NCBI RefSeq assembly: GCF_011189575.1
Contig: NZ_PUJW01000001.1
Coordinates: forward strand, 372,001-436,000
Origin: Photorhabdus cinerea
GTDB lineage: Bacteria > Pseudomonadota > Gammaproteobacteria > Enterobacterales > Enterobacteriaceae
Reading direction: 5' to 3'
DNA length: 64,000 nt
The position numbers and the translations under genes were made by a program. The first letter of the stretch is position 1, and each line of letters begins with the position of its first letter. The notes below the pieces were generated by a model. The model was not told where the DNA came from. It made no database searches and saw only the letters and a program-made list of their open reading frames with translations. This document shows positions 25,645 through 34,552 of this stretch, piece after piece.

Positions 25645-28242
25645 GTGCTAGAAGAATACCGCAAGCACGTAGCCGAACGTGCAGTCCAAGGCGTCGTCCC
25701 TAAGCCATTGGACGCGGCGCAAGCGGCGGCGCTGGTTGAGTTACTGAAGAGCCTACCAAAAGGTGAAGAAGATTTCCTGTTAGATCTGTTAATTAACCGT
25801 ATTCCCCCAGGTGTTGATGAGGCGGCGTATGTAAAAGCTGGTTTTCTGGCCGCCATTACAAAGGGTGAAACTACCTCACCATTAATCACTCCAGAAAGAG
25901 CGGTTGAACTGCTTGGAACTATGCAAGGTGGTTATAATATTCATCCTCTGATTGATGCTCTGGATAATGAAAAACTGGCACCGATTGCCGCAAAAGCGCT
26001 CTCTCATACGCTGTTGATGTTTGACAATTTCTATGATGTAGAAGAAAAAGCGAAAGCAGGTAATCCACAAGCTAAACAAATTATGCAGTCTTGGGCTGAT
26101 GCGCAGTGGTATTTGGAACGTCCTGAACTGGCAGAAAAAATCACCGTCACGGTATTTAAAGTGACGGGTGAAACAAATACTGACGATTTATCTCCTGCAC
26201 AAGATGCATGGTCACGTCCTGATATCCCATTGCATGCTCTGGCTATGCTGAAAAATGCCCGTGAAGGTATTGAACCTGATCAAGCTGGTGTTATTGGCCC
26301 CATCAAACAGATTGAAGAATTGAATAAGAAAGGCTACCCACTGGCTTATGTTGGTGATGTTGTTGGTACAGGATCTTCCCGTAAATCGGCGACTAACTCA
26401 GTGTTGTGGTTTATGGGCGATGATATTCCGTTTGTACCCAATAAACGTGGTGGTGGAGTTGTTCTGGGTGGCAAGATCGCACCAATTTTCTTCAATACGA
26501 TGGAAGATGCCGGTGCGTTGCCAATAGAGCTGGACGTTACCAAATTAAATATGGGTGATGTGATTGATGTCTATCCATATAAAGGGGAAGTACGTAACCA
26601 CGAAACTCATGAACTACTGGCTGAATTTGAACTGAAAACAGATGTATTGTTGGATGAAGTTCGTGCTGGTGGTCGTATTCCACTGATTATCGGTCGTGGC
26701 TTAACCAGTAAAGCTCGTGAGTCTCTTGGTTTACCACTCAGTGATATCTTCCGTCAGGCGAAAGCGGTAGAGAAAAGCAGTCGTGGTTTCTCTCTGGCTC
26801 AGAAGATGGTTGGTCGGGCATGTGGCGCCGAAGGTATTCGCCCAGGTGAATACTGTGAACCTAAAATGACCTCAGTGGGTTCTCAGGATACCACTGGTCC
26901 GATGACCCGTGACGAGCTAAAAGATTTGGCATGTCTGGGTTTCTCCGCGGATCTGGTGATGCAGTCATTCTGCCATACGGCTGCTTATCCTAAGCCAGTT
27001 GACGTCACTACTCACCATACTTTGCCTGATTTTATTATGAACCGTGGTGGTGTTTCTCTGCGTCCAGGTGATGGCATTATTCACTCATGGCTAAACCGTA
27101 TGTTGCTGCCTGATACCGTAGGCACTGGTGGCGACTCTCATACCCGTTTCCCGATTGGTATTTCCTTCCCGGCAGGTTCTGGTCTGGTGGCGTTTGCGGC
27201 TGCGACAGGTGTGATGCCTTTGGATATGCCTGAATCTGTTCTGGTTCGTTTTAAAGGACAGATGCAGCCTGGTATTACTCTGCGTGATTTGGTGCATGCG
27301 ATTCCTTACTATGCGATTCAGCAAGGTCTTCTGACGGTTGAGAAGAAAGGCAAGCAAAATATCTTCTCTGGTCGTATCCTCGAAATCGAAGGTTTGCCAG
27401 ATCTGAAAGTTGAGCAAGCGTTTGAACTAGCGGATGCGTCTGCGGAACGTTCTGCGGCGGGTTGCACCATTAAACTGGATAAAGCGCCGATTATCGAATA
27501 CTTGCAATCCAATATTGTATTGCTGAAATGGATGATTGCTGAAGGTTATGGTGACCGCCGTACACTGGAACGCCGTGTAACAGGTATGGAAAACTGGCTG
27601 AAAGATCCTCAATTGCTGGAAGCCGATGCTGATGCGGAATACGCAGCGGTTATCGAAATCGATCTGGCTGAAATTAAAGAGCCAATTTTATGTGCACCGA
27701 ATGATCCGGATGATGCCCGTTTACTGTCTGATGTGGCTAACAGTAAAATTGATGAAGTTTTTATCGGCTCTTGTATGACTAATATTGGTCATTTCCGTGC
27801 AGCTGGTAAATTATTGGATCAACATAAAGGCCAATTACCAACTCGCTTATGGGTTGCTCCACCAACGAAAATGGATGCAGCTCAACTCACAGAGGAAGGT
27901 TATTACAGCATCTTTGGTAAGAGTGGGGCGCGGGTTGAAATTCCGGGTTGTTCCCTGTGCATGGGTAACCAGGCGCGTGTTGCTGATGGTGTAACGGTTG
28001 TTTCCACGTCAACTCGTAACTTTCCGAACCGTTTGGGGACGGGGGCGAATGTTTACCTGGCATCGGCTGAGCTGGCTGCTATAGCTTCTCTGTTAGGACG
28101 CTTGCCTACATCGGAAGAGTATCAACAATTTATGAATAAAGTTGATGAGACCGCGGAAGATACTTACCGTTATCTCAATTTTGATCAACTGAACCAATAC
28201 ACTGAAAAAGCAGATGATGTGATTTTCCAAACTACGGTGTAA
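25645..28242 (+). CDS. acnB: Aconitate hydratase B AcnB
   Basis: AcnB is the main [4Fe-4S] aconitase of the TCA cycle and also cleaves 2-methyl-cis-aconitate hydrates. I place the start at GTG 25645, preceded by GAGGAGAA, which gives LEEYRKHVAERAV at the N-terminus and 865 residues, equal to E. coli. A TTG-initiated frame 33 codons longer has no family similarity. The cluster cysteines are visible in SCMTNIGHFRAAG and CSLCMGNQARV near the C-terminus, with GSSRKSATNS in the swivel domain and the N-terminal HEAT-like region. In E. coli apo-AcnB binds mRNA. Confidence 0.98.
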   Translation: MLEEYRKHVAERAVQGVVPKPLDAAQAAALVELLKSLPKGEEDFLLDLLINRIPPGVDEAAYVKAGFLAAITKGETTSPLITPERAVELLGTMQGGYNIHPLIDALDNEKLAPIAAKALSHTLLMFDNFYDVEEKAKAGNPQAKQIMQSWADAQWYLERPELAEKITVTVFKVTGETNTDDLSPAQDAWSRPDIPLHALAMLKNAREGIEPDQAGVIGPIKQIEELNKKGYPLAYVGDVVGTGSSRKSATNSVLWFMGDDIPFVPNKRGGGVVLGGKIAPIFFNTMEDAGALPIELDVTKLNMGDVIDVYPYKGEVRNHETHELLAEFELKTDVLLDEVRAGGRIPLIIGRGLTSKARESLGLPLSDIFRQAKAVEKSSRGFSLAQKMVGRACGAEGIRPGEYCEPKMTSVGSQDTTGPMTRDELKDLACLGFSADLVMQSFCHTAAYPKPVDVTTHHTLPDFIMNRGGVSLRPGDGIIHSWLNRMLLPDTVGTGGDSHTRFPIGISFPAGSGLVAFAAATGVMPLDMPESVLVRFKGQMQPGITLRDLVHAIPYYAIQQGLLTVEKKGKQNIFSGRILEIEGLPDLKVEQAFELADASAERSAAGCTIKLDKAPIIEYLQSNIVLLKWMIAEGYGDRRTLERRVTGMENWLKDPQLLEADADAEYAAVIEIDLAEIKEPILCAPNDPDDARLLSDVANSKIDEVFIGSCMTNIGHFRAAGKLLDQHKGQLPTRLWVAPPTKMDAAQLTEEGYYSIFGKSGARVEIPGCSLCMGNQARVADGVTVVSTSTRNFPNRLGTGANVYLASAELAAIASLLGRLPTSEEYQQFMNKVDETAEDTYRYLNFDQLNQYTEKADDVIFQTTV

Positions 28243-28270
28243 CTTTGTATTTGTAGATTGCAACATAAAT

Positions 28271-28298
28271 AATGGGAGGAAAAAGACCTCCCATTTTA
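28271..28298 (+). terminator. Rho-independent terminator after acnB
   Basis: The perfect stem AATGGGAGG / CCTCCCATT with an AAAAAGA loop is followed by TTATTA. It starts 28 bp past the acnB stop. Confidence 0.8.
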
Positions 28299-28427
28299 TT
28301 ATCTGGTTGTTTTTTACAGTGCTAATTCTACGGAAAATATATAAATGAAAAGGAAAAATTGAAAATTTATCTGTATCTTACTATTGGTTAAATATTTAAA
28401 TTGATTTTAAGGTTATCCAGGCATACT

Positions 28428-28724
28428 TTATGCTTCATAGTCAAATACGATGATATCGTCGACAGAATCGATAAGGAGATCTTTTAATTTGTCATGCGCT
28501 GGGTGAGACAAATAGTTTGAAATAGCTTTATGATCATCAAATGTCATGGTGATAGCATGTGTAAAACCTTTATTTTTGTTTTCACTACTTACATTACCTC
28601 CCCACTCAACAGAAGAAATACCGTTAATTTTATGCTGTATGGAAATAGCAGTATTTCTTATCGTCGTTAATTGTTGCTCTTTTATCTCGGATGTGAATTT
28701 TAATAAAAGAATATGACGTATCAT
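28428..28724 (-). CDS. Dabb-family (stress-responsive A/B barrel) protein
   Basis: This 98-residue protein begins MIRHILLLKFTSEIKEQQL and contains GISSVEWGGNVSSENKNKGFTHAITMTFDDHKAISNYLSHPAHDKL, the strand-helix pattern of the dimeric Dabb alpha/beta barrel (PF07876). The role of these proteins is mostly unknown; some are stress-induced, and some are cyclases in natural-product pathways. A strong AGGAG site lies 6 nt before the chosen ATG, and an upstream in-frame extension is therefore unlikely. It stands alone between acnB and yacL on the opposite strand and is not present at this locus in E. coli. Confidence 0.85.
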   Translation of the reverse strand: MIRHILLLKFTSEIKEQQLTTIRNTAISIQHKINGISSVEWGGNVSSENKNKGFTHAITMTFDDHKAISNYLSHPAHDKLKDLLIDSVDDIIVFDYEA

Positions 28725-29055
28725 GATGACTCCTGAAAAGTGTCTCTGTTTTCCAGACAAGATAGAAAATAAATGGTTGTATTGTAATACTTCTAATGTA
28801 TCTCATCAGTCAGCGGTTATGCGTTCAATTTTGCTGTTTTTGTTTCCCTGAGATATTATTAGCATAGTGCCATTTATCCATAGTGGACATAAGCCCTAAT
28901 AGTGCTGGGTAAATGTCGGTCATCCAGGTGCAGAATCATGCAGTTGTGTCAGTTATAGAGGCTTTGATCTTCCACTTCTAACCAGCTTGTGGGCTGATGC
29001 TGGGTTGGAATTGCTGGAAAGTATTAAAATGAAAAAAATGCACTGGAGGTAAATG
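28725..29055. other. Divergent intergenic region, Dabb gene and yacL
   Basis: These 331 bp separate two divergent genes and must hold both promoters. I see no repeat, operator or RNA gene that I can support in it. Confidence 0.4.
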
Positions 29056-29424
29056 ATGGACTACGAATTTTTGCGGGATATCGCTGGGCAGGTGACTACC
29101 CGGTTTTCAATGGATCACGAAGCTATTGGTCAGTGGTTGAATGAAGAAGTTAAAGGTGATTTGACTGTGCTGGATAAGATTACTTCAGCGCTGGTTGAAA
29201 TTCAGGGAAGTGAACGCCAGTGGCAACTCGTGGGCCATGAATATACGCTGCTGATGGATGACGAAGAGGTTATGATTCGCGCCAATCAGCTTGAGTTTGA
29301 AACTGATTCGGTGGAGGAGGGCATGAGTTATTACGATAATGAGAGTCTGGCCTTTTGTGGAACCAAGGATTTTATTGATATGTTATCCAATTATCGGGAT
29401 TTTATTTTGCAAAAAAACTATTGA
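29056..29424 (+). CDS. yacL: YacL family protein (UPF0231)
   Basis: This 122-residue protein matches the enterobacterial YacL family: MDYEFLRDIAGQVTTRFSMDHEAIGQWLNEEV at the N-terminus, GSERQWQLVGHEYTLLMDDEEVMIRANQLEFE in the middle and EEGMSYYDNESLAFCGTKDF near the end. The function is unknown. It follows acnB as in E. coli, apart from the inserted Dabb gene. Two adjacent ATGs exist; the second gives the family start and has GGAGG six nucleotides upstream. Confidence 0.93.
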   Translation: MDYEFLRDIAGQVTTRFSMDHEAIGQWLNEEVKGDLTVLDKITSALVEIQGSERQWQLVGHEYTLLMDDEEVMIRANQLEFETDSVEEGMSYYDNESLAFCGTKDFIDMLSNYRDFILQKNY

Positions 29425-29546
29425 TAAGAATTTGTATATAGACAGAAATAATTTTCTGACCTGATAGTTTTTTCTTGCGCTGAGGAATAGTAATCAAGTA
29501 GTTTTGCTCATTATAGTTGAATAATTAAATAATCAAGGTGGTTTTA

Positions 29547-30401
29547 ATGGAAGATATCAGTTTGTCTGGTGGTTTTAATGAGGCTACAAATTGGTTTATC
29601 AGTCATCAGGATTTAATCATTCAGTATCTGGTCAATATGGTTGCTGCTGTGTTGATTCTTGTTCTGGGGTTGATGGCGGCAAGATTGATCAGTAAGGGCA
29701 TTAAAAGAGTTATGTCGTTGCGCGGCATTGATGTAACTGTGTCGGATTTCTTGGCTGCTGTTGTCCGTTATTTGATTATTGCATTCACTGTTATTGCGGT
29801 CTTGGGCAAATTAGGTGTTCAGACAGCTTCTGTGATTGCGGTTATCGGTGCTGCTGGTTTGGCCGTTGGTTTGGCTTTACAAGGTTCTCTATCTAACTTT
29901 GCCGCAGGCGTGTTATTGGTCGCTTTCCGTCCAATCCGTGCTGGTGAATATGTCATTTTGGGGGCAGTTGAAGGTACCGTGATTCAGGTGCAGATTTTCT
30001 CTACCACATTGCGTACAGCCGATGACAAAATCATTGTTATTCCGAATGGGAAAATTATTGCAGATAATGTCATTAATACCAGTCGTGAACCAAACCGTCG
30101 AACTCAGATAATGGTTGGAGTTGCATATAATGCGGATATTGATGAAGTTAAAAAAGTGTTGGGCGACGTCATTGCGGCAGACAGCCGTATTCAGCATGAT
30201 AGAGGTGTGACGGTCCGTTTACATGAAATGGCACCATCCTCGTTGAATTTTGTTGTGCGTGTATGGACTACCAATGGTGACGCTTGGGATGTTTATTGGG
30301 ATTTAATGGAGAACTTTAAACGCACATTGGATAAGCACAATATCAGTATTCCTTATCCACAAATGGATGTGTATCTGCATCAGAATAAAGTCAGTGATTA
30401 A
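29547..30401 (+). CDS. mscS: Small-conductance mechanosensitive channel MscS
   Basis: MscS is the heptameric inner-membrane channel that opens on hypo-osmotic shock. From ATG 29547 the protein has 284 residues (a GTG three codons upstream is less likely). Membrane helices are about 27-50 and 63-85, and the pore helix TM3 is the Gly/Ala-rich GAAGLAVGLALQGSLSNFAAG (about 98-118). The cytoplasmic vestibule has FRPIRAGEYV, QIFSTTLRTADDKIIVIPNGKI and the C-terminal barrel strand YPQMDVYLHQ. A GC-rich hairpin follows the gene. Confidence 0.97.
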   Translation: MEDISLSGGFNEATNWFISHQDLIIQYLVNMVAAVLILVLGLMAARLISKGIKRVMSLRGIDVTVSDFLAAVVRYLIIAFTVIAVLGKLGVQTASVIAVIGAAGLAVGLALQGSLSNFAAGVLLVAFRPIRAGEYVILGAVEGTVIQVQIFSTTLRTADDKIIVIPNGKIIADNVINTSREPNRRTQIMVGVAYNADIDEVKKVLGDVIAADSRIQHDRGVTVRLHEMAPSSLNFVVRVWTTNGDAWDVYWDLMENFKRTLDKHNISIPYPQMDVYLHQNKVSD

Positions 30402-30466
30402 TCAAAGTGGTGAGTTTTAATCACTTGATGAAAAAGATGTTTTAAGCTTTTGCGAATAAACCAGCA

Positions 30467-30486
30467 CCGCGCCGTAAATGGCGCGG
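30467..30486. terminator. GC-rich hairpin after mscS
   Basis: The perfect stem CCGCGCC / GGCGCGG with a GTAAAT loop lies between the convergent mscS and the small membrane-protein gene. The T-run is poor on both strands, so termination may be weak or factor-assisted. Confidence 0.5.
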
Positions 30487-30509
30487 GCAATCTGTTTATC
30501 TGACTTGTT

Positions 30510-30890
30510 TTATTGACATAAAGTGCCAAGATTGTTTTTAATAAAATCATCGCTGATGTCTTCTGTCAGCACTATTTTCTTGCTATCAAGTAAGCAAAGT
30601 ATAGCAGATGAGACATCTGAATCGTGGAAATTAATATCAGCAGTGACTGTTCCATCACCATTTTCACCTTGCACTTTAAGGATAAAACGTTCACAGCCTT
30701 TTTTGCATGAGAAAGGCTGATAGTTACTGAGTTTTACATCGGTAATATTTGCTGTACCAATATAATATTTAATTATTTCAGATTGGTTTAATGTCTCTTC
30801 AACATCACTTCGGAGCAAATAGTAATTTCTGATAGTGAATACAGTAAGAATAATGATTACTAACAGCATGAAGCCAATAATTTTTTTCAA
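30510..30890 (-). CDS. Hypothetical single-pass membrane protein
   Basis: This 126-residue protein starts MKKIIGFMLLVIIILTVFTIRNYYLLRS, a single N-terminal membrane helix with the rest probably in the periplasm. The soluble part has C62/C66 (SCKKGC), a second pair C98/C125, and alternating hydrophobic strands (RFILKVQGENGDGTVTADINFH). The layout is like small anchored proteins next to envelope genes, but I do not recognise the family. The start is preceded by GGAAGAG. It is convergent with mscS and divergent from argO. Confidence 0.65.
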   Translation of the reverse strand: MKKIIGFMLLVIIILTVFTIRNYYLLRSDVEETLNQSEIIKYYIGTANITDVKLSNYQPFSCKKGCERFILKVQGENGDGTVTADINFHDSDVSSAILCLLDSKKIVLTEDISDDFIKNNLGTLCQ

Positions 30891-31022
30891 AATAATCTCT
30901 TCCTCTTATGTTCACAAAATTAACATATTTATCAATGCTTTTAGTCTGTATTAGCTTGATTTCCTTTGAATTAATCCAATGGTTTTTCCATAAAAACCTG
31001 CCTTTTATTAGATGATTAAAAT

Positions 31023-31041
31023 TTCTAATGATCGATTAGAA
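31023..31041. promoter_or_regulatory. Dyad upstream of argO, candidate ArgP site
   Basis: TTCTAA-N7-TTAGAA is a perfect interrupted palindrome 85 bp before argO, of the size and T-N11-A type bound by LysR regulators. argP itself is encoded three genes away, and ArgP controls argO in E. coli. The assignment is inference. Confidence 0.4.
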
Positions 31042-31126
31042 GCATTTATTTCCTCTAATGAGCTATTCTTCTTAATATTTAGAATATTGAAATAGCAAAA
31101 TGAATAATTATTGAGGAGTTTTTTTT

Positions 31127-31756
31127 ATGTTAACAACGTTTGTGCAGGGGTTTTTTCTTAGTGCCGCGATGATTTTACCTCTTGGTCCACAAAACGCTTT
31201 TGTTATGCAGCAAGGCAGCAGGAGACAATTTCATTTGATGAGTGCAACTTTGTGCGCTATCAGCGATGGTTTCTTGATTGGTGTAGGTGTATTTGGTGGT
31301 AGTGCATTGCTTGGACAGTCAACTTTATTACTACAATTTGTCACTTGGGGGGGAGTAGCGTTTTTATTGTGGTACGGTTGGGGCGCTTTTCGTGCGGCTC
31401 TACATGCGAATGTTGAATTAGAACAGTCTGGCGGTAGCAATGTAGCAAAAAATCGTTGGCGGGTTATTGTGATCATCTTTGCTGTCACTTGGCTAAATCC
31501 GCATGTTTATCTGGATACTATTGTCATTCTGGGAAGTATTGGTAGTCAGCTATCCTCAGAACTTAGGCCATGGTTTACTTTTGGTGCTGCAAGTGCTTCT
31601 GTCAGTTGGTTTTTTGCTCTGGCATTTCTGGCTGCATGGTTTTCACCTGTACTGAGTAAACCACGTTCTCAACGGATTATTAATGGGTTTATCTGTATTG
31701 TGATGTGGTATATAGCCTGGCAACTTGCTAAACAGGGATTGATAATTTCTGGTTAA
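31127..31756 (+). CDS. argO: Arginine exporter ArgO (LysE family)
   Basis: ArgO exports arginine, and canavanine in E. coli, across the inner membrane. The 209-residue protein has the LysE signature FFLSAAMILPLGPQNAFVMQQGSRRQ at the N-terminus, CAISDGFLIGVGVFGGSALL, LVTWGGVAFLLWYGWGAFRAA-like second and third helices, TWLNPHVYLDTIVILG in the middle and a C-terminal helix IINGFICIVMWYIAWQLA. GAGGAG upstream of the ATG is a good ribosome site. The nearby argP gene encodes its probable activator; a LysR-type dyad lies upstream. Confidence 0.95.
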   Translation: MLTTFVQGFFLSAAMILPLGPQNAFVMQQGSRRQFHLMSATLCAISDGFLIGVGVFGGSALLGQSTLLLQFVTWGGVAFLLWYGWGAFRAALHANVELEQSGGSNVAKNRWRVIVIIFAVTWLNPHVYLDTIVILGSIGSQLSSELRPWFTFGAASASVSWFFALAFLAAWFSPVLSKPRSQRIINGFICIVMWYIAWQLAKQGLIISG

Positions 31757-31867
31757 CCTGGGTACTTCTTTGCTTACAGTGTGTGTGTTAGTGTTTTATT
31801 TATCCCGTGTATATTTCGGTCTTTCCGAGGGATAAATTTTTTGTAACAGATTTTCTACGGAGGTTGT

Positions 31868-32590
31868 GTGAAATTAAAATCATTGGGTTTAGCTGCAATG
31901 TTAAGTGCAGGAGGTTTGCCACTTGCTGCACAGGCGGCTGATTTACCCGCGGTTCCGCATATTGTTACTTCCGGTAATGCGATAGTTAAAGCAGAACCGA
32001 ATATGGTAACTTTGATGATTAACGTCAATATTTCTGCTAAAGATGCTTCTGGTGCTAAAAAGCAGGTTGATGAGCTTGTTGCTAAATATTTTGATTTTCT
32101 GAAAAAGAACGGTATTGAAAAGAAAGATATTAATGCGGCTAATCTGCGTACTCAGCCTGATTATGAGTATGATGGGGTGTCTGGCAAGTCTACGCTGAAA
32201 GGCTATCGTGCAATTCGTTCGGTGGAGGTGAAGGTTCATAAGTTGGATCAGCTTAATCCTCTGCTTGATGGTGCATTAAAAGCGGGTTTGAACGAAATTA
32301 CGTCGATTGAGTTTGGTGTGGACAATCCACAAAAATATCGTGATGAAGCTCGTCAGAAAGCAATCGAGAATGCCATTGAGCAGGCTGGTGCACTGGCAAC
32401 AGGTTTTAACAGCGGACTGGGTTCGATATATAGTATCAACTATCGAGCACCAGAAGCGGTTGGTCACATGAGATATCAAAATAGTGATGTGCTTATGGCG
32501 GGAGGTGCTGCTGGTGTGGGTGAAACTTACCAGCAGGAGAGCATCAACTTCAGCGATCAGGTTGATGTTGTGTTTGAACTAAAGCGTTAA
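31868..32590 (+). CDS. yggE: YggE, periplasmic SIMPL-domain protein
   Basis: YggE is an oxidative-stress-related periplasmic protein of the SIMPL (DUF541) family. It starts with GTG after ACGGAGG and has a clear Sec signal MKLKSLGLAAMLSAGGLPLAAQA cleaved before ADLPAVPHI. The mature protein shows the SIMPL core (ISAKDASGAKKQVDELVAKY, TQPDYEYDGVSGKSTLKGYRA and NPQKYRDEARQKAIENAIEQA). The stop codon overlaps that of the convergent argP. The gene is between argO and argP, matching the E. coli neighbourhood. Confidence 0.95.
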   Translation: MKLKSLGLAAMLSAGGLPLAAQAADLPAVPHIVTSGNAIVKAEPNMVTLMINVNISAKDASGAKKQVDELVAKYFDFLKKNGIEKKDINAANLRTQPDYEYDGVSGKSTLKGYRAIRSVEVKVHKLDQLNPLLDGALKAGLNEITSIEFGVDNPQKYRDEARQKAIENAIEQAGALATGFNSGLGSIYSINYRAPEAVGHMRYQNSDVLMAGGAAGVGETYQQESINFSDQVDVVFELKR

Positions 32591-33489
32591 TGAGTGTCAT
32601 CTTGTCTTAACATCTGACGCCCAAGTTTCAGCAGGGCGTCAGTCACTTTTTTCATTGTCCTACTCTCCGGTGCGAAACGATGCCAATAGAGCATCCGGCG
32701 TTGGCATAAACCGGGTGTCAGGTCGATCAATTCACTATTTTCCAACTCCTTATCAATCTGCAAATGAGGGATCATACAACAAGTAGAACCCTGTTTTGCT
32801 AGTTGTACAAACGCTTCAGATGAGTTGACGATATGGCATGGAACACTGCCCGGTGATAAATCGAAGTTCTGTTGTAGAAATGCCTGATGCATATCATCCA
32901 AGTGGTCGAATGCTACAGCGGGTGCTTTCAGTAACGCGGAACGGGTAACTCCATTTGGAAAATAGCGGGTAGCAAATTCTGGTGAGGCAACGAATAGATA
33001 ATCTAGCGCCCCTAGTGTATCGACCAGACAACTAGGTAATGGTTGAGGTTGGATACTGACTGCGCCAACGACTTCACCTCTTCTTAGTTGTTCCTGAGTA
33101 CGGGTTTCATCTTCAACTTGAATATTCAGTCGGATAGGCAAATCAGCGAGTACCGGGTGCAATGCCGGTAACAACCAGGTGGCCAGACTGTCTGCGTTGA
33201 CTGCCAGAGAAAGCAAGAGTGGAGTATCTACACCATATTCATCACCCAGCCATTGTTCTTCTAGTAGTTCTACCTGATGCCATAACGCCAGTAGCTTTTG
33301 CCCCTGTTCCGTAGGACGCGGAGGAATGGTACGCACCAGCAGAGGTTGACCGAATAGATTCTCCAACTGTTTGATACGTTGAGAGACTGCGGACTGAGTG
33401 ATACAGAGTTTCTGTGCAGCGCGTTCGAAACCGCGCTCACGGATAACAGCATCCAGGGCTTGCAGTGTTCGGTAATCAGGGCGTTTCAT
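32587..33489 (-). CDS. argP: LysR-type regulator ArgP (IciA)
   Basis: ArgP is a LysR-family activator of argO and of lysine and arginine-responsive genes. From MKRPDYRTLQALDAV the product is 300 residues and the N-terminal winged HTH (ERGFERAAQKLCITQSAVSQRIKQLENLFGQPLLVR) is nearly identical to E. coli. The ligand domain is conserved (LSLAVNADSLATWLLPAL, IPHLQIDKELENSELIDLTPG). A six-codon upstream extension is possible but not in the family. Its stop overlaps that of yggE on the other strand, and rpiA is divergent. Confidence 0.97.
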   Translation of the reverse strand: MKRPDYRTLQALDAVIRERGFERAAQKLCITQSAVSQRIKQLENLFGQPLLVRTIPPRPTEQGQKLLALWHQVELLEEQWLGDEYGVDTPLLLSLAVNADSLATWLLPALHPVLADLPIRLNIQVEDETRTQEQLRRGEVVGAVSIQPQPLPSCLVDTLGALDYLFVASPEFATRYFPNGVTRSALLKAPAVAFDHLDDMHQAFLQQNFDLSPGSVPCHIVNSSEAFVQLAKQGSTCCMIPHLQIDKELENSELIDLTPGLCQRRMLYWHRFAPESRTMKKVTDALLKLGRQMLRQDDTH

Positions 33490-33616
33490 TACAGGAAGAT
33501 TCTCCATTTATTTTTCTGTATAGCACTATGCCATATTTTTTCAGTGGATGAGGCAAATTATTGTTTATACTAGCCGACAGCTTTTCTTAAATAACTGATA
33601 TAGGCAATGAATTGAT

Positions 33617-34276
33617 ATGACTCAGGATGAACTAAAAAAAGCAGTAGGTTGGGCGGCGCTCGAATTTGTCACTCCAGGGACGATTGTGGGGGTGGGGACG
33701 GGTTCAACGGCTTCACATTTTATTGATGCTCTTGGTTCAATTAAAGACCAGATTGAAGGGGCAGTATCTAGCTCTGAGGCTTCTACTGAGAAGTTAAAAA
33801 GTTTGGGGATTCCTGTATTCGATTGTAATGAAGTGGATTCCCTTGATATCTATGTTGATGGAGCGGATGAAATCAATAGCAATATGCAGATGATTAAAGG
33901 CGGTGGTGCTGCACTGACCCGCGAAAAAATTATTGCTGCAATAGCGAAGAAATTCATTTGTATCGTCGATGTTTCTAAGCAAGTTGATGTGTTAGGTAAA
34001 TTCCCTCTGCCAGTTGAAGTGATTCCAATGGCTCGTTCATATGTTGCCCGTGAATTAGTTAAATTGGGTGGTCTACCAGAATATCGCCAAAATGTTGTGA
34101 CTGATAACGGTAACGCAATCCTTGATGTACATAATTTATCTATTCTCGATCCTATTGAGCTAGAGAATAAAATTAATAGTATTGCAGGTGTGGTGACTGT
34201 CGGTCTGTTTGCTAACCGTGGCGCGGATGTTGTATTGATGGGAACATTAGATGGAGTGAAAACCATCACTCAATAA
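33617..34276 (+). CDS. rpiA: Ribose-5-phosphate isomerase A RpiA
   Basis: RpiA interconverts ribose-5-phosphate and ribulose-5-phosphate in the pentose phosphate pathway. The 219-residue protein has GVGTGSTASHFIDAL (about residues 25-39), the catalytic DGADEIN (about 81-87, with Asp81 and Asp84), KGGGAALTREKIIA (about 94-107) and the C-terminal GTLDGVKTI. It is divergent from argP and followed by a hairpin terminator and serA, the same order as in E. coli. Confidence 0.98.
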   Translation: MTQDELKKAVGWAALEFVTPGTIVGVGTGSTASHFIDALGSIKDQIEGAVSSSEASTEKLKSLGIPVFDCNEVDSLDIYVDGADEINSNMQMIKGGGAALTREKIIAAIAKKFICIVDVSKQVDVLGKFPLPVEVIPMARSYVARELVKLGGLPEYRQNVVTDNGNAILDVHNLSILDPIELENKINSIAGVVTVGLFANRGADVVLMGTLDGVKTITQ

Positions 34277-34287
34277 TATTGTTTATG

Positions 34288-34318
34288 AGGGCGTAACATT
34301 TCGCCCTTAAAATTTTTT
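34288..34318 (+). terminator. Rho-independent terminator after rpiA
   Basis: The stem AGGGCG / CGCCCT with an 8-nt loop is followed by TAAAATTTTTT. The T-run is slightly displaced from the stem. Confidence 0.65.
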
Positions 34319-34552
34319 CACGCGGAATGATAAGTAAAAATTTAGTGATATATCTTATACCCCTAATGAATAGATAGTCTAAATTCTGACATTATTCTTT
34401 TCCGCATCATTTTATTCCGCATAATAACGCTTTTACTGAGGTTGACTGGATAGGGATAGCAATCGTTTATATTGCTGTGTCTGTTTTTTTTGTTATGTTG
34501 AGAGAATGAATCTTAAATGTAACGAAAATTGACGTCACAATAGGCAGGATAA